A DNA stretch of 30,054 nucleotides from CAZQSL01 sp964595945. Lineage in GTDB: Bacteria; UBP15; UBA6099; JAJRTR01. Position numbers and translations under genes: made by a program. Every line of letters begins with the position of its first letter. Position 1 is the first letter of the stretch. Shown here piece after piece: positions 1 through 7,820 of this stretch. The notes beneath the pieces were generated by a model. That model was given only the letters and a program-made list of their open reading frames with translations, ran no database searches and was not told the origin of the DNA. The stretch is taken from contig CAZQSL010000035.1 of NCBI GenBank assembly GCA_964595945.1, forward strand, positions 1 through 30,054, given 5' to 3'.

Positions 1-131
1 TTTCACATTCTACTCATACCCTGGGACAACTCTGAGTTTCAGGGGTAATCAGGTACATTTTTCGTTTACTCATATCAAACACGACTCTTTCCAGCCACGT
101 TATTTTCAATGTGATTTCGATGTGATATTTG

Positions 132-153
132 GCTATGTTACAGCTATGTTACA
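132..153. repeat. Tandem duplication of an 11-bp unit
   Basis: Two perfect head-to-tail copies of GCTATGTTACA lie at 132-142 and 143-153, in the non-coding stretch beyond the tRNA terminator. Just upstream, ATGTGAT also occurs twice (about 109-125). No gene can be supported between position 1 and the terminator. The repeat could be a small regulatory element, a remnant of an integration site or chance slippage; the sequence does not decide. Confidence 0.5.
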
Positions 154-187
154 GGTAATTTGGGTTTTTTGACTATTACGGAGAAGC

Positions 188-215
188 AAAAAAGCCGCAT
201 GGTTAGCGGCTTTTT
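188..215 (-). terminator. Rho-independent terminator of tRNA-Ala
   Basis: A GCCGC/GCGGC stem (194-198 and 206-210) encloses a 7-nt loop and is flanked by A6 on the left and T5 on the right. Read on the minus strand it is a GC hairpin followed by a U-run, five bases past the tRNA 3' end. The flanking A and T runs also extend the stem and could make it work in both directions. Confidence 0.8.
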
Positions 216-219
216 AGGA

Positions 220-292
220 TGGAGCTAAGGGGATTCGAACCCCTGACCTTCTGACTGCCAGTCAGACGCGCTCCCAACTGCGCTATAGCCCC
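220..292 (-). tRNA. tRNA-Ala (anticodon GGC)
   Basis: The minus strand folds into a complete 73-nt cloverleaf. The acceptor stem GGGGCTA pairs with TAGCTCC with one G-U pair, and the discriminator base is A at 220. The anticodon arm is TCTGA-CTGGCAG-TCAGA, so the anticodon is GGC, which decodes GCC/GCU alanine codons. The T arm carries the standard GGTTCGAATCC loop. The 3' CCA is not encoded and must be added enzymatically. A promoter lies directly upstream and a terminator directly downstream, so it is a stand-alone transcription unit. Confidence 0.95.
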
Positions 293-303
293 GAGGCGAT
301 CTT

Positions 304-332
304 ATTATGCTGGTTTATTGGTATTGTGTCAA
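304..332 (-). promoter_or_regulatory. Sigma70-type promoter of tRNA-Ala
   Basis: On the minus strand, TTGACA (327-332) is separated by 17 bp from CATAAT (304-309). This is a near-consensus vegetative promoter. The -10 box ends 11 bp before the mature tRNA 5' end at 292, the usual geometry for a tRNA gene. Confidence 0.8.
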
Positions 333-419
333 GGAATGATGTGAAAATCTGTGGTGGTTTTGTGGTTTGTCTGTGGGTTGGGGATTGTTTTTTTGTATGG
401 GATGTGTGGTTGATTTGGA

Positions 420-425
420 TATAAT
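420..425 (+). promoter_or_regulatory. -10 box upstream of the small membrane protein gene
   Basis: A consensus TATAAT lies at 420-425. The best -35-like hexamer, TTGTAT at 393-398, is 21 bp away, which is too far, so the promoter is only partly convincing. If used, transcription would start near 432. That excludes the GTG at 426 as a start codon and supports the ATG at 453. Confidence 0.4.
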
Positions 426-452
426 GTGGTCAAGATGATGTGGAGGTGGAGG

Positions 453-782
453 ATGGATGGAGAAAAAGGTTTTTTGCGGTTGCTGACGTTTGTCAATACT
501 GTGGTGGTGTTGATTGTGTTGTATCAGAGTTATTGCGGGGCGGGCAGGGTGCGCGAGTTGGAGGGGATAGTGCGTGAGCAGCGTGAGGTGATTGTGAGGC
601 TCGAGAAGCGGGTTGAGTCGCATGATGGGGATATTGTAAGGTTCAAGGAGGAGTTTCGGAAGCAGGCGGAGAGTGAGAGGGCGCTTGTGGAGTTGTTGGG
701 GTCGTTGGGTGGTGGTTTGGGGAGTGGGGAGTTTGCCGGGTATGCGCAGCAGTTGATGAAGATGCAGGAGGGTGCAAGATGA
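453..782 (+). CDS. Small membrane-anchored coiled-coil protein, unknown function
   Basis: I do not recognise this 109-residue protein. It has one hydrophobic segment near the N-terminus (about residues 8-25, FVNTVVVLIVLY) and then a charged, helix-prone stretch (about 32-75) rich in E, R, K and V with heptad-like spacing, probably a coiled coil outside the membrane. It ends in a glycine-rich linker and a short amphipathic helix. The frame is open from GTG 426, but GGAGG at 442-446 sits six bases before ATG 453 and a -10 box ends at 425, so I prefer 453. The coding strand is strongly G/T-rich, like the WYL gene that follows. Single-TM coiled-coil proteins are hard to assign; a scaffold or division-related role is only a possibility. 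Confidence 0.55.
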   Translation: MDGEKGFLRLLTFVNTVVVLIVLYQSYCGAGRVRELEGIVREQREVIVRLEKRVESHDGDIVRFKEEFRKQAESERALVELLGSLGGGLGSGEFAGYAQQLMKMQEGAR

Positions 783-866
783 GTTTTGGGTGGTATAATG
801 GGGTTTCGGTGTGTGGTGTGCCGTCCGGGTGGGTGTGACGGGATGTGATGTTGCGGGGATTGTGCC

Positions 867-1889
867 ATGAGCAATAATGCTGATAATAATCCGGTGTCGT
901 CGGTTGAGCGGCGGCTGAATTTGTGTTTTTTTCTGTTGGGGCGTGGGGGGGCTGCGACTCTGAGGGAGATTGCCGGTGCGGTGGAGGGGTATGGGTTTTA
1001 TGATAATGAGGAGACGTTGAGGAGGACGTTTGACAGGGATCGTCGTGCGCTGGATGAGTCGGGTGTGAGGGTGGGGAAGTGCAGGGTGGATGATCCGGTG
1101 AGTGGTGTGTCGTCGTGGGGGTATGAGATAGTGGCTGGGGGGTTTGGTCATGGGGGGTTGAGGCTTAGGGGTGAGGAGAGGCGCGCGTTGCTGGATTTCG
1201 CGCGGTGTGTGAGTGGTGGTGAAATGCCTGTGATGAAGAGTTTTGGAGATGCGGTGGGGAAGATTGCGCCGGGGTGTGAAGGGATGGATGGTGGTGGGGT
1301 GGTGTGTGTGCGGCTGGATTTCGGGGGTGAGGGTGAGCGTGTTGATGAGGGTGTGATGGATGATGTGCTGGCGGCGCTGAATGGGGGCCGGCGGTTGCGT
1401 ATCAGGTACAGGGTGTGTAGGGGTGGTGAGGAGACGGAGCGTGTGGTTGTGCCGCAGACGCTGTTTTTGCGTGAGGGGCGGTGGTATGTGGTTGCTTTTT
1501 GTGAGATGCGGGGTGCGGAGAGGGTGTTTCGGGTGGACAGGATTTCGTGGAGTGATGTGTTGGGTGTGGCAAAGGAGGGGCAGGGTGGTGGGCAGTGTGC
1601 TTATGCGGCGTTTCGGTCGGCTGCTCCGTGGGAGATTGGGGGGGGTGAGGCGGTGGATGTGTGTGTGAAGTTTTATGGTGCTTCTTTTTTTATTGCGAGG
1701 AATGAGTGGAATCATTTGTCTTCTGTGGTGTTTGATGAAGTGGAGCGTGATGTGGTGGTGAAGGTGAGGAATTATGGTGAGTTTTATCGTTGGGTGGCTG
1801 CGTATGGGACTGGTGCGGAGGTGGTGGGGCCGGTGGTGGCGCGTGAGGGTATGAAGGCATTTTGGAGGAGGATTGCGGATGGGGCGTAG
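867..1889 (+). CDS. WYL-domain transcriptional regulator, first of a pair (PafB-like)
   Basis: This is a 340-residue DNA-binding regulator. Residues about 12-75 form a winged helix-turn-helix (a TLREIA segment, then TLRRTFDRDRRAL). Residues about 160-235 form a WYL domain with RWYVVAFCE at 205-213 and the conserved FRVDRI segment just after. About 250-340 resemble the C-terminal WCX region. WYL domains sense ligands, in some cases single-stranded nucleic acid, and in actinobacteria two such proteins (PafB and PafC) act together in a DNA-damage response. The next gene is a second WYL protein starting inside the end of this one, so a heterodimer is likely. The coding strand is extremely G/T-rich and contains runs of 7 and 8 G (945-951, 1638-1645), unlike most genes here. 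The start has only a weak upstream G-rich site. Confidence 0.85.
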   Translation: MSNNADNNPVSSVERRLNLCFFLLGRGGAATLREIAGAVEGYGFYDNEETLRRTFDRDRRALDESGVRVGKCRVDDPVSGVSSWGYEIVAGGFGHGGLRLRGEERRALLDFARCVSGGEMPVMKSFGDAVGKIAPGCEGMDGGGVVCVRLDFGGEGERVDEGVMDDVLAALNGGRRLRIRYRVCRGGEETERVVVPQTLFLREGRWYVVAFCEMRGAERVFRVDRISWSDVLGVAKEGQGGGQCAYAAFRSAAPWEIGGGEAVDVCVKFYGASFFIARNEWNHLSSVVFDEVERDVVVKVRNYGEFYRWVAAYGTGAEVVGPVVAREGMKAFWRRIADGA

Positions 1890-2841
1890 TGACAGGATTG
1901 CCGGTCTGCTGGATGTTGCCGAGGCGTTGATGCTGCATAATGGCGCGCCGGTGGGCGAGGTGGCGAAGATGTTGGGGGTGAGCCGGTCGCGGCTCGAAGT
2001 GTTGCTGGAGGAATTGAGCGTGTGCGGTGTGCCTCCGTATGATCCGGGGGCACTGATCGATGCGTTTGTGGAGGGTGGTCGTGTGTATATCGAAAATCTC
2101 GATATATTCATTGACGCCGCGAGGCGGCTTGACAGGGATGAGGCAGCGGCGCTGCTGATCGGGCATGATATCGCGATGGCGGCTCCGTTTTCGGATGATG
2201 CTGCGCTGATGAGTGCTTTCGGCAAGATCAGGCGGGCGATCTCTGGCCGGCTGTCGAAGGACCTGACGGGGCTTGGCGATAAGGTGGCGAGTGCGCCGTA
2301 TGGGGGCCGCATGGCTGAGATACTTTCGCTGATACGTCAGTCGTGCGGGAATCATAAACTGAAAATCGAATATATTGTGCCGGGTGCTGCCGAGCCGTCG
2401 GTGCGCGTGATCAGGCCGCTGAGGCTGACGCTGAGCCGCAGCCGATGGTATTGTATCGCGTGGTGCGAGGCGCGTGAGGCTATGAGGATATTCCGTGTCG
2501 ACAGGATAGCGCAGGCGTGTCGGACGGGGGATGGGTTTGCGCCGTCGGATGAAGGAGGGGAAATCGCTTCGCTTGCCTGGGATGTCGAGTCGCCTTCGAT
2601 GTTTGAGGCGCGGCTGGTGTTCGCGGCTGGCGCGCCTGCGGACGAAGCGCGCGAATTGTGGCCTGAAAAGACTGTGATGCGCAGTGATGGAAGTGTCGAG
2701 GTGACGATGCGGATGTTCGATCCGGTGAGGGCTGTGCCCTATGTCCTTTCGCTGGGCGAGGGCGTGAGCGTCGAATCGCCGGACGTTTTGCGGCAACTTG
2801 TCGCTAAAAGTGCCGCCGATGCGTTAAAATTATACGAGTGA
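1879..2841 (+). CDS. WYL-domain transcriptional regulator, second of a pair (PafC-like)
   Basis: This 320-residue protein has an N-terminal helix-turn-helix (about residues 8-50, APVGEVAKMLGVSRSRLEVL), a middle helical region, a WYL domain (about 155-220, RWYCIAWCE followed by RIFRVDRI) and a WCX-like C-terminus. The frame is open from a TTG at 1873, but ATG 1879 is preceded by a strong GGAGGAGG (1865-1872) at six bases. The start overlaps the stop of the first WYL gene by 11 nt, so the two are translationally coupled and probably form one heteromeric regulator. The pairing matches the pafB-pafC arrangement known from actinobacteria; a DNA-damage role here is inferred only from that family. 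Base composition is intermediate between the G/T-rich upstream gene and the rest of the window. Confidence 0.88.
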   Translation: MGRSDRIAGLLDVAEALMLHNGAPVGEVAKMLGVSRSRLEVLLEELSVCGVPPYDPGALIDAFVEGGRVYIENLDIFIDAARRLDRDEAAALLIGHDIAMAAPFSDDAALMSAFGKIRRAISGRLSKDLTGLGDKVASAPYGGRMAEILSLIRQSCGNHKLKIEYIVPGAAEPSVRVIRPLRLTLSRSRWYCIAWCEAREAMRIFRVDRIAQACRTGDGFAPSDEGGEIASLAWDVESPSMFEARLVFAAGAPADEARELWPEKTVMRSDGSVEVTMRMFDPVRAVPYVLSLGEGVSVESPDVLRQLVAKSAADALKLYE

Positions 2842-2872
2842 TCATTTCAATGCCTGTGCGGAGCAAACGCTG

Positions 2873-3082
2873 ATGGCAAACAATACTGGCAGAAAATTTG
2901 TGGGTGTGCATTTCGAGTGCTGCGGAGTCTATGCGCGGATATATCACAATGAGGAAAAGAACGCGTATATCGGCAACTGTCCCGTGTGCCGCGCGCCGGT
3001 GAGGATACTTGTGGATGCGCAAAAGGGAGTCGACGCGCGTTTTTTCAGAGTGCGGCCGGCCAGCGGTGGCTATCGAAGGTAG
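2873..3082 (+). CDS. Small cysteine-pair protein (zinc-ribbon-like)
   Basis: This 69-residue protein has paired cysteines in FECCGVYARIY (residues 15-25) and NCPVCRAPVRI (about 35-45). The spacing resembles a small zinc ribbon, although the first pair is adjacent (CC) rather than CxxC. The middle part (RIYHNEEKNAYIGNCP) looks like a beta-hairpin between the metal-binding knuckles. It starts 31 bp after the second WYL gene, with GGAG nine bases before the ATG, and is probably co-transcribed. Small proteins of this look occur in planctomycete-like bacteria as I recall them; no function is known to me. The end at 3082 is a clear TAG stop. Confidence 0.65.
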   Translation: MANNTGRKFVGVHFECCGVYARIYHNEEKNAYIGNCPVCRAPVRILVDAQKGVDARFFRVRPASGGYRR

Positions 3083-3133
3083 CGGGTGATGCGGCTGTCC
3101 GCGGCTCGCGCCGGGCACAACCATTTTCTGCAA

Positions 3134-3171
3134 TTGTCACACGATCAGGATATGTTGTAGAATAGCAACAT
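3134..3171 (+). promoter_or_regulatory. Promoter of the secretin gene with overlapping inverted repeat
   Basis: TTGTCA (3134-3139) and TAGAAT (3158-3163) are separated by 18 bp, a fair sigma70-type promoter about 30 bp before the secretin start. The inverted repeat ATGTTG-N8-CAACAT (3152-3157 and 3166-3171) has the -10 box inside its spacer. Such placement suits a repressor operator; a small transcript hairpin is the alternative. Confidence 0.5.
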
Positions 3172-3194
3172 CGGACATCTGTGGGGATCGACGT

Positions 3195-4484
3195 ATGGCC
3201 ATTTATAGAACAGCTTCAAATGCCGCGATACGAAGTGGGCTCATCGTTGCCTTTTTCTGCGGATGTGTCATCTGGGGTGCCCAGACGGCGGCTGCCGGCA
3301 CGCCTGTGAAAAGTTCCGTAAGCCTTGATCTCGAAGTCGATCAGGACAGCAGTGTCTATACGGTCACGAGCATCATACAACTCGAAAACATCCTCGCTGC
3401 CGAAGTCGAGCCATACGTACGCAAAGCACTCTCGAAATATGGTTCGGTCTCCATCAACAGCTCATCCAATTCACTGATCATCACCGATCTCGAACCCAAA
3501 CTCACGGACATCGTCAAACTCGTCACAAACATAGATAAAACCGGTGAAAAGGGATTTGTCAATCTCGAAACCAAAGTCATCCCGCTTGCTCACGTGCAGG
3601 CGAAAGACCTGGTGGATGTAGTCGCCAGACGGCTCACCGGCGACGGCATCGCGCAGGCCGACAACAATCTCAATGTGCTGATCGTCACCGATGTTTCGAG
3701 CAAGATCGACTACATCAGCCAGATCATCGGCGAACTCGACAAACCCCCTCAACAGATCGCAATCACCGCCAGGGTGGTGCTGCTCAGAGACGACGACTTC
3801 ACCGATGTAGGGATCGATCTCAACTCGCTCCTGTCCCAGGTCTACCTGCCCAACTACTCATCGACCAGGCAGGATGCGTGGTCATCGAGCGGATCGAGCT
3901 CGGGGTCCAAAAATACCAGTCTCAGCATGTCGGCACGCCAGCCGGTCGACCAGATCATCAATCTGCTGACAGGTACAGGCCGCGCCCAGCTACTGTCTGA
4001 AACCCGCATCGTCACGCTCAACAATGTCCGCGCGGCCGTCAGTGTCACCGGATGGGACGCTACCCTCGGACTCAATGTCCTGCCCCGCTTCGGCACTGGC
4101 GATCTCATCAGGATCGACCTTGTCGCATCGACCGGCATGACGGCTCAACTATCTGCCGAAACGACCGATCTCAACACGCTCCGCGCAGCCGAATCCGATG
4201 CGAACCCACGCCAGATTTCCACCTCGTTTGTTGTCAGGGAAAACGAAACTTTTGTCGCTGGCGGGCTCGAAATGTATCAGGAAAAACGTTTGCTGCGACG
4301 TTCGCCCATCATCGGGCGTATGCCTGTGATCGGCGAGCTATTCACCAAAAAAGTCCGTGATGTTATCAACTACAAATTTCTCATTTTTCTGACTCCGAAA
4401 GTCGTTTCGCCCGGCGATGATGTCTCGTTGTCGATGGATCAGGTTTTCATGGATCCGTCAGAAGACTCTGCCGAAGGCGAGTAG
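3195..4484 (+). CDS. Short secretin-family outer-membrane protein
   Basis: This 429-residue protein forms, by family, a multimeric outer-membrane channel of the type II secretion / type IV pilus class. A signal peptide with a hydrophobic core covers about residues 14-34. Two secretin N-domain-like modules follow at about 58-113 (LIITD, TNID) and 118-183 (HVQAKDLVDVVARRL, LIVTD, IGELDKPP). The beta-rich secretin domain spans about 185-405 and contains LLSETRIVTLNN, the VRENETFVAGGL segment and IGRMPVIGELF, ending in FLIFLTPKVV. At 429 residues it is shorter than GspD or PilQ, which usually exceed 600. No other secretion or pilus gene lies nearby, so it is an orphan. GGGGA before ATG 3195 is an acceptable ribosome site. 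A weak hairpin follows the stop. Confidence 0.9.
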   Translation: MAIYRTASNAAIRSGLIVAFFCGCVIWGAQTAAAGTPVKSSVSLDLEVDQDSSVYTVTSIIQLENILAAEVEPYVRKALSKYGSVSINSSSNSLIITDLEPKLTDIVKLVTNIDKTGEKGFVNLETKVIPLAHVQAKDLVDVVARRLTGDGIAQADNNLNVLIVTDVSSKIDYISQIIGELDKPPQQIAITARVVLLRDDDFTDVGIDLNSLLSQVYLPNYSSTRQDAWSSSGSSSGSKNTSLSMSARQPVDQIINLLTGTGRAQLLSETRIVTLNNVRAAVSVTGWDATLGLNVLPRFGTGDLIRIDLVASTGMTAQLSAETTDLNTLRAAESDANPRQISTSFVVRENETFVAGGLEMYQEKRLLRRSPIIGRMPVIGELFTKKVRDVINYKFLIFLTPKVVSPGDDVSLSMDQVFMDPSEDSAEGE

Positions 4485-4485
4485 T

Positions 4486-4498
4486 CCCGGCAGCCGGG
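4486..4498 (+). terminator. Weak hairpin after the secretin gene
   Basis: CCCGG-CAG-CCGGG begins two bases after the secretin stop and is followed by a T-rich but interrupted tract (TTTGGTTGT). The 5-bp stem and broken U-run make it a poor intrinsic terminator. Confidence 0.3.
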
Positions 4499-4607
4499 TT
4501 TGGTTGTAATTTGCAATCATGCCCAACCTTCTCTTTGTGTACACGTCAATAGTGGCTTCCCGATATGTCGTTTTGCCAAAAAGACTCGAAAAGGGCGATC
4601 CATTATT

Positions 4608-4636
4608 TTGACTTGCCGGGGCATATCTGATAGTAT
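4608..4636 (+). promoter_or_regulatory. Candidate promoter of the oxidoreductase pair
   Basis: TTGACT (4608-4613) lies 17 bp before TAGTAT (4631-4636). If used, the 5' leader would be about 135 nt long before ATG 4779. No known riboswitch pattern is evident in that leader. The rest of 4499-4778 shows nothing else that I can support. Confidence 0.45.
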
Positions 4637-4778
4637 TTATACACTCCAGAGCTGCATTGCCTGAAAATACATCCGCTATACCGGGACACGGAGCCGCGAC
4701 GTACAAAACGAAAATCTTCCGCAAGCATCACTGGCCCGTGCGACAGATTCTGGATAATACAAGAAGGAGCCGACCAGA

Positions 4779-6389
4779 ATGGCCATGACATCAAACGCGC
4801 CAGTAATAGATGGCGAATACGACGTTGTAGTAGTCGGCGCGGGAAACGGCGGCCTCGCGGCCGGCCTCATGCTCGCGGTGAAAGGGATCAGGCCCCTGAT
4901 CCTCGAACAGCATAACCTGCCCGGTGGATTCGCCACGAGTTTCGTGAGGGGCCGCTTCGAGTTCGAGACTTCCCTGCACGAGCTTAACGGCATCGGGACT
5001 GCCGCCAACATGGGTGGCGTACGGAGGTTCCTCGAAGCCGAGTGCGGGGTGAATGTCGATTGGGTTTCAGTGCCCGAAGCCTACCGTATCGTGCTGACCG
5101 ACAAGGGTTTCAACGCCCGCCTGCCGTTTGGAGTGGAAGATTTTATCGACGCTATCTGCAAAGAGGCGCCCGAAAGCCGCGAACAGGTCACGAGGTATAT
5201 CCGTTTCTGTCAGTCCGTGCACGACTCGTTCGGGCTCCTCGGTCGCTATGCGGCAAAACCTGGAGGCTCCGCTGCCGATTTCCTCGACTTTCTAAAAAAA
5301 GCGGACAATCCCATATCCGAAGTCGCTGACGCCGCCCGCAAGGTTATCAATATCGTCAAGACCGTGCCATGCACCGTGGACGAAGTCACCGCCACTTTCG
5401 GCCTGCCGGAAAAAGTCATCGACATGCTCTATCCTTACTGGTGCTATATCGGCATTCCGACGAGCCGCATGTCGTTTCCGATATGGGCAGGCATGCTCAT
5501 CGACTACCTCGAATGCGGCGCTTACGTGCCGCGCATGCGCTCTCACGAGATGTCTGTCGCTATCGAAAACCGTATCCGTGAGCTCGGCGGCAGGGTCGAA
5601 TATAACACTCGTGTCGAACACATCGACGTGCGGCGCGGTTGTGTCACCGGTGTCGAAACATCCCGCGGCGACCGCATCAGGACACGTTGCGTCATCAGTA
5701 ATTCATCACCCACCCAGACTTTCAACAATCTTGTCTCCCCACAATCGGAAGTGCCTCCCGAAGCACGCCGGATAGTCAACGCCCGCCGCCACGGCGGCGC
5801 CGGCTTTGTGGTCTATCTCGGTCTTGACGCTTCGCCTCAGGAGCTTGGCATCGATGACTATGGCTATTTCATCTCCAAAAACATGAATACCGACGAGGTC
5901 TACGATTCCATGACAAGGCTCGCCCTCACCAACATGCAGGCCACCACCTGCCTCAACAACACAGTACCGGACTGCTCGCCCCCAGGCACGACTATCCTAA
6001 GCATGACGACTCTTTACACGCCAGAGGTCTGGCGCAACGTCACGCCCGAAGAATACCACGCAACAAAAAACCGCATCGCCGACGAAATGGTGACGCAGTT
6101 CGACGATGCCCTGGGCACTGACATACGCAGCCACATCGAGGAAGTCGAGATCGCCACTCCCGCCACTTTCGCACGCTATGCCTGCTCATGGAATGGCGTC
6201 ATTTACGGCTACGAACTCGACCCGTGGGATGGTATCATCCCGCGCATGGTCTCCAGAAAGACTGAAAACTACATCGACGGCCTCATATTCTCCGGCGGGT
6301 TTGCCTCTCATGGCCACGGCTACAGCAGCTCGCTCAATTCCGGTCGCACCGCGGCATTAAGCGCAACCGCCTATCTGAGGGGGAAATAA
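4779..6389 (+). CDS. CrtI/phytoene-dehydrogenase-like FAD oxidoreductase
   Basis: This 536-residue flavoprotein has an N-terminal dinucleotide-binding fold with VVVGAGNGGLAAG (GxGxxG, residues 20-25), an acidic residue at the end of the second strand (E43), and LPGGFATSF (47-55), typical of the CrtI / retinol-saturase / phytoene-dehydrogenase group. The C-terminal FAD-contacting segment GLIFSGGFASHGHGYSS is also present. Family members desaturate, saturate or isomerise polyenes and other hydrophobic substrates; the substrate here is unknown. No carotenoid genes lie nearby, so carotenoid synthesis should not be assumed. AAGGAG lies nine bases before ATG 4779. The stop overlaps the next start (TAATG), so the flavin/2Fe-2S reductase that follows is the likely electron partner. 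Confidence 0.88.
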   Translation: MAMTSNAPVIDGEYDVVVVGAGNGGLAAGLMLAVKGIRPLILEQHNLPGGFATSFVRGRFEFETSLHELNGIGTAANMGGVRRFLEAECGVNVDWVSVPEAYRIVLTDKGFNARLPFGVEDFIDAICKEAPESREQVTRYIRFCQSVHDSFGLLGRYAAKPGGSAADFLDFLKKADNPISEVADAARKVINIVKTVPCTVDEVTATFGLPEKVIDMLYPYWCYIGIPTSRMSFPIWAGMLIDYLECGAYVPRMRSHEMSVAIENRIRELGGRVEYNTRVEHIDVRRGCVTGVETSRGDRIRTRCVISNSSPTQTFNNLVSPQSEVPPEARRIVNARRHGGAGFVVYLGLDASPQELGIDDYGYFISKNMNTDEVYDSMTRLALTNMQATTCLNNTVPDCSPPGTTILSMTTLYTPEVWRNVTPEEYHATKNRIADEMVTQFDDALGTDIRSHIEEVEIATPATFARYACSWNGVIYGYELDPWDGIIPRMVSRKTENYIDGLIFSGGFASHGHGYSSSLNSGRTAALSATAYLRGK

Positions 6390-7600
6390 TGGAACGAAAA
6401 CTGACAATAAAAAATGACTTTCAGGACATTGCGGCAGTCATCGATCTAATCCCGTCGAGGAGACGCAGGATCACCGGCGCTCCCGCCACGCCCGCACCAG
6501 CTGATTGTGCCGCCACTCTCGCCGCGGCGATCCATCCCCAGAAGCTCCATCTCCTCGTGGACGAAGTCCGCTCCGAGACGGCGACCGCAAAAACATTCCG
6601 CCTCATCGCTGACAAAGCTGCCGGCACCTGTGCGCTGCCCACCTTCCGTGCCGGACAGTATCTGAGCTTCAGGCTTGACATCGGCGGCTCTCATGTCACC
6701 AGGCCTTATTCCATCGCATCGTCGCCCGCCGACGCGCGCGATCGCGGCTATATGGAAATCACTGTCCGCAGGAAAGACGACGGCTTTGTCAGTGCTTTTC
6801 TATGGGAAAACTGGAGCAGGGGCACCGCAGTGGAAACGTCCGGTCCGTGCGGTTTTTTCTGCATCGACCCTCTCCGCGACTCGCGTGATATCGTCGCACT
6901 CGCCGGAGGCTGCGGCATCACACCGTTCCGCTCCATGATGCGCGACATCGCACAAAACGGCTCTTACACTAATTTCACGCTCATCTACGGTGTCAACACA
7001 CCTGAAGACATCATCTATGAAAAGGAATTGAAGGAACTCGAAAACTCCGCGCCGGACCGTATCCGCGCACACGTTGTCTGCGGCACCCCTGGCGACTCAT
7101 GGTGTGGTCCAACCGGATTTCTGACCGAAGATACAATCAGGAATCTCGGCGGCGATCCCTCAGGCAAAACATTTTTTATCTGCGGTCCCCAGCCGATGTA
7201 TCTCTTTCTCGAACGCGAGATGAAGGGCTTCGGCCTGCGGCTGAAACAGGTGCGTCGTGAAGTGTTCGGCGTGGCGGCAACTCCGCTTGCGCTTCCGGGT
7301 TTCCCCGCGGAACTTGCCGGAAACACATTCAGCATCAAAGCCGTAGTTGCCGGCAAGGCTTTCACCGTTCCCGCAAAGGCTGATGAGACAGTGCTCGTCG
7401 CCCTCGAACGCGCGGGCGTCGCGCCACCTTCTCAGTGTCGCTCCGGCGAATGCGGTTTTTGCCGTGCACTGCTTGTCAAGGGCAATGTTTTTGTCAGCCC
7501 CGAAAACGACGGCCGCCGCGCAGCCGACAAAAAGTTCGGTTTTTTCCATCCCTGTTCATCATATCCCATATCCGATCTGGAGATAGATGTCCCCCGCTGA
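6389..7600 (+). CDS. FNR-type NAD(P)H reductase with C-terminal 2Fe-2S domain
   Basis: This 403-residue electron-transfer protein has a short basic N-terminal extension (SRRRR at 23-27). The FAD domain carries RPYSIASSP (105-113), the nicotinamide domain carries GGCGITPF (173-180) and FFICGPQPMY, and the C-terminal plant-type ferredoxin domain has Cys350, Cys355, Cys358 (C-x4-C-x2-C) and Cys389. Electrons would run NAD(P)H to FAD to 2Fe-2S, as in oxygenase reductases and Hcr-type proteins. It starts at the last base of the upstream stop codon and is certainly co-translated with the CrtI-like gene. I infer that it reduces that flavoprotein or a shared acceptor. No oxygenase component is present in the window. 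Confidence 0.9.
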   Translation: MERKLTIKNDFQDIAAVIDLIPSRRRRITGAPATPAPADCAATLAAAIHPQKLHLLVDEVRSETATAKTFRLIADKAAGTCALPTFRAGQYLSFRLDIGGSHVTRPYSIASSPADARDRGYMEITVRRKDDGFVSAFLWENWSRGTAVETSGPCGFFCIDPLRDSRDIVALAGGCGITPFRSMMRDIAQNGSYTNFTLIYGVNTPEDIIYEKELKELENSAPDRIRAHVVCGTPGDSWCGPTGFLTEDTIRNLGGDPSGKTFFICGPQPMYLFLEREMKGFGLRLKQVRREVFGVAATPLALPGFPAELAGNTFSIKAVVAGKAFTVPAKADETVLVALERAGVAPPSQCRSGECGFCRALLVKGNVFVSPENDGRRAADKKFGFFHPCSSYPISDLEIDVPR

Positions 7601-7653
7601 GATATGGCAAGCCATTTGGCGTCATTATAAGAAAAATTGTTATAATTTACCTA

Positions 7654-7689
7654 ACGGAGAAACCTTTTTCGAGAAAAAGGTTTCTCCGT
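7654..7689. repeat. Perfect 17-bp palindrome with 2-bp centre
   Basis: Left arm ACGGAGAAACCTTTTTC (7654-7670) and its exact reverse complement (7673-7689) flank a central GA. It lies 53 bp after the reductase stop. No T-run follows on either strand, so it is not a standard intrinsic terminator, although the transcript would fold very stably. A consensus TATAAT at 7641-7646 stands just upstream without a good -35. The remainder of 7601-7820 shows nothing else that I can support. Confidence 0.7.
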
Positions 7690-7820
7690 ACCTCTTCCAA
7701 AAAGCTTTATATACTAACTTTTCTTCAAGTTACTGTTTCATTGTGCTACCCACAGCGATAGGTGATTTCCATTGATATTCAGTATATGTGTAATAGCAGC
7801 AGAGAGCGCTTGCATGGCTT

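Noticed and set aside
14..73. A 19-codon minus-strand open frame near the left edge
   Set aside because: It is too short to support. It has a GAAAGAG upstream, but nothing is known to match.
794..799. A TATAAT between the small membrane gene and the first WYL gene
   Set aside because: No -35 element is present at any usual spacing, and the region is rich in T and G, so a chance match is likely.
315..2312. A 665-codon open frame on the minus strand
   Set aside because: It is antisense to the WYL genes, and its predicted protein is a low-complexity mix of P, H, T and R. The frame is open only because the G/T-rich plus strand lacks TTA, CTA and TCA. The same applies to 1690-2796 on the minus strand.
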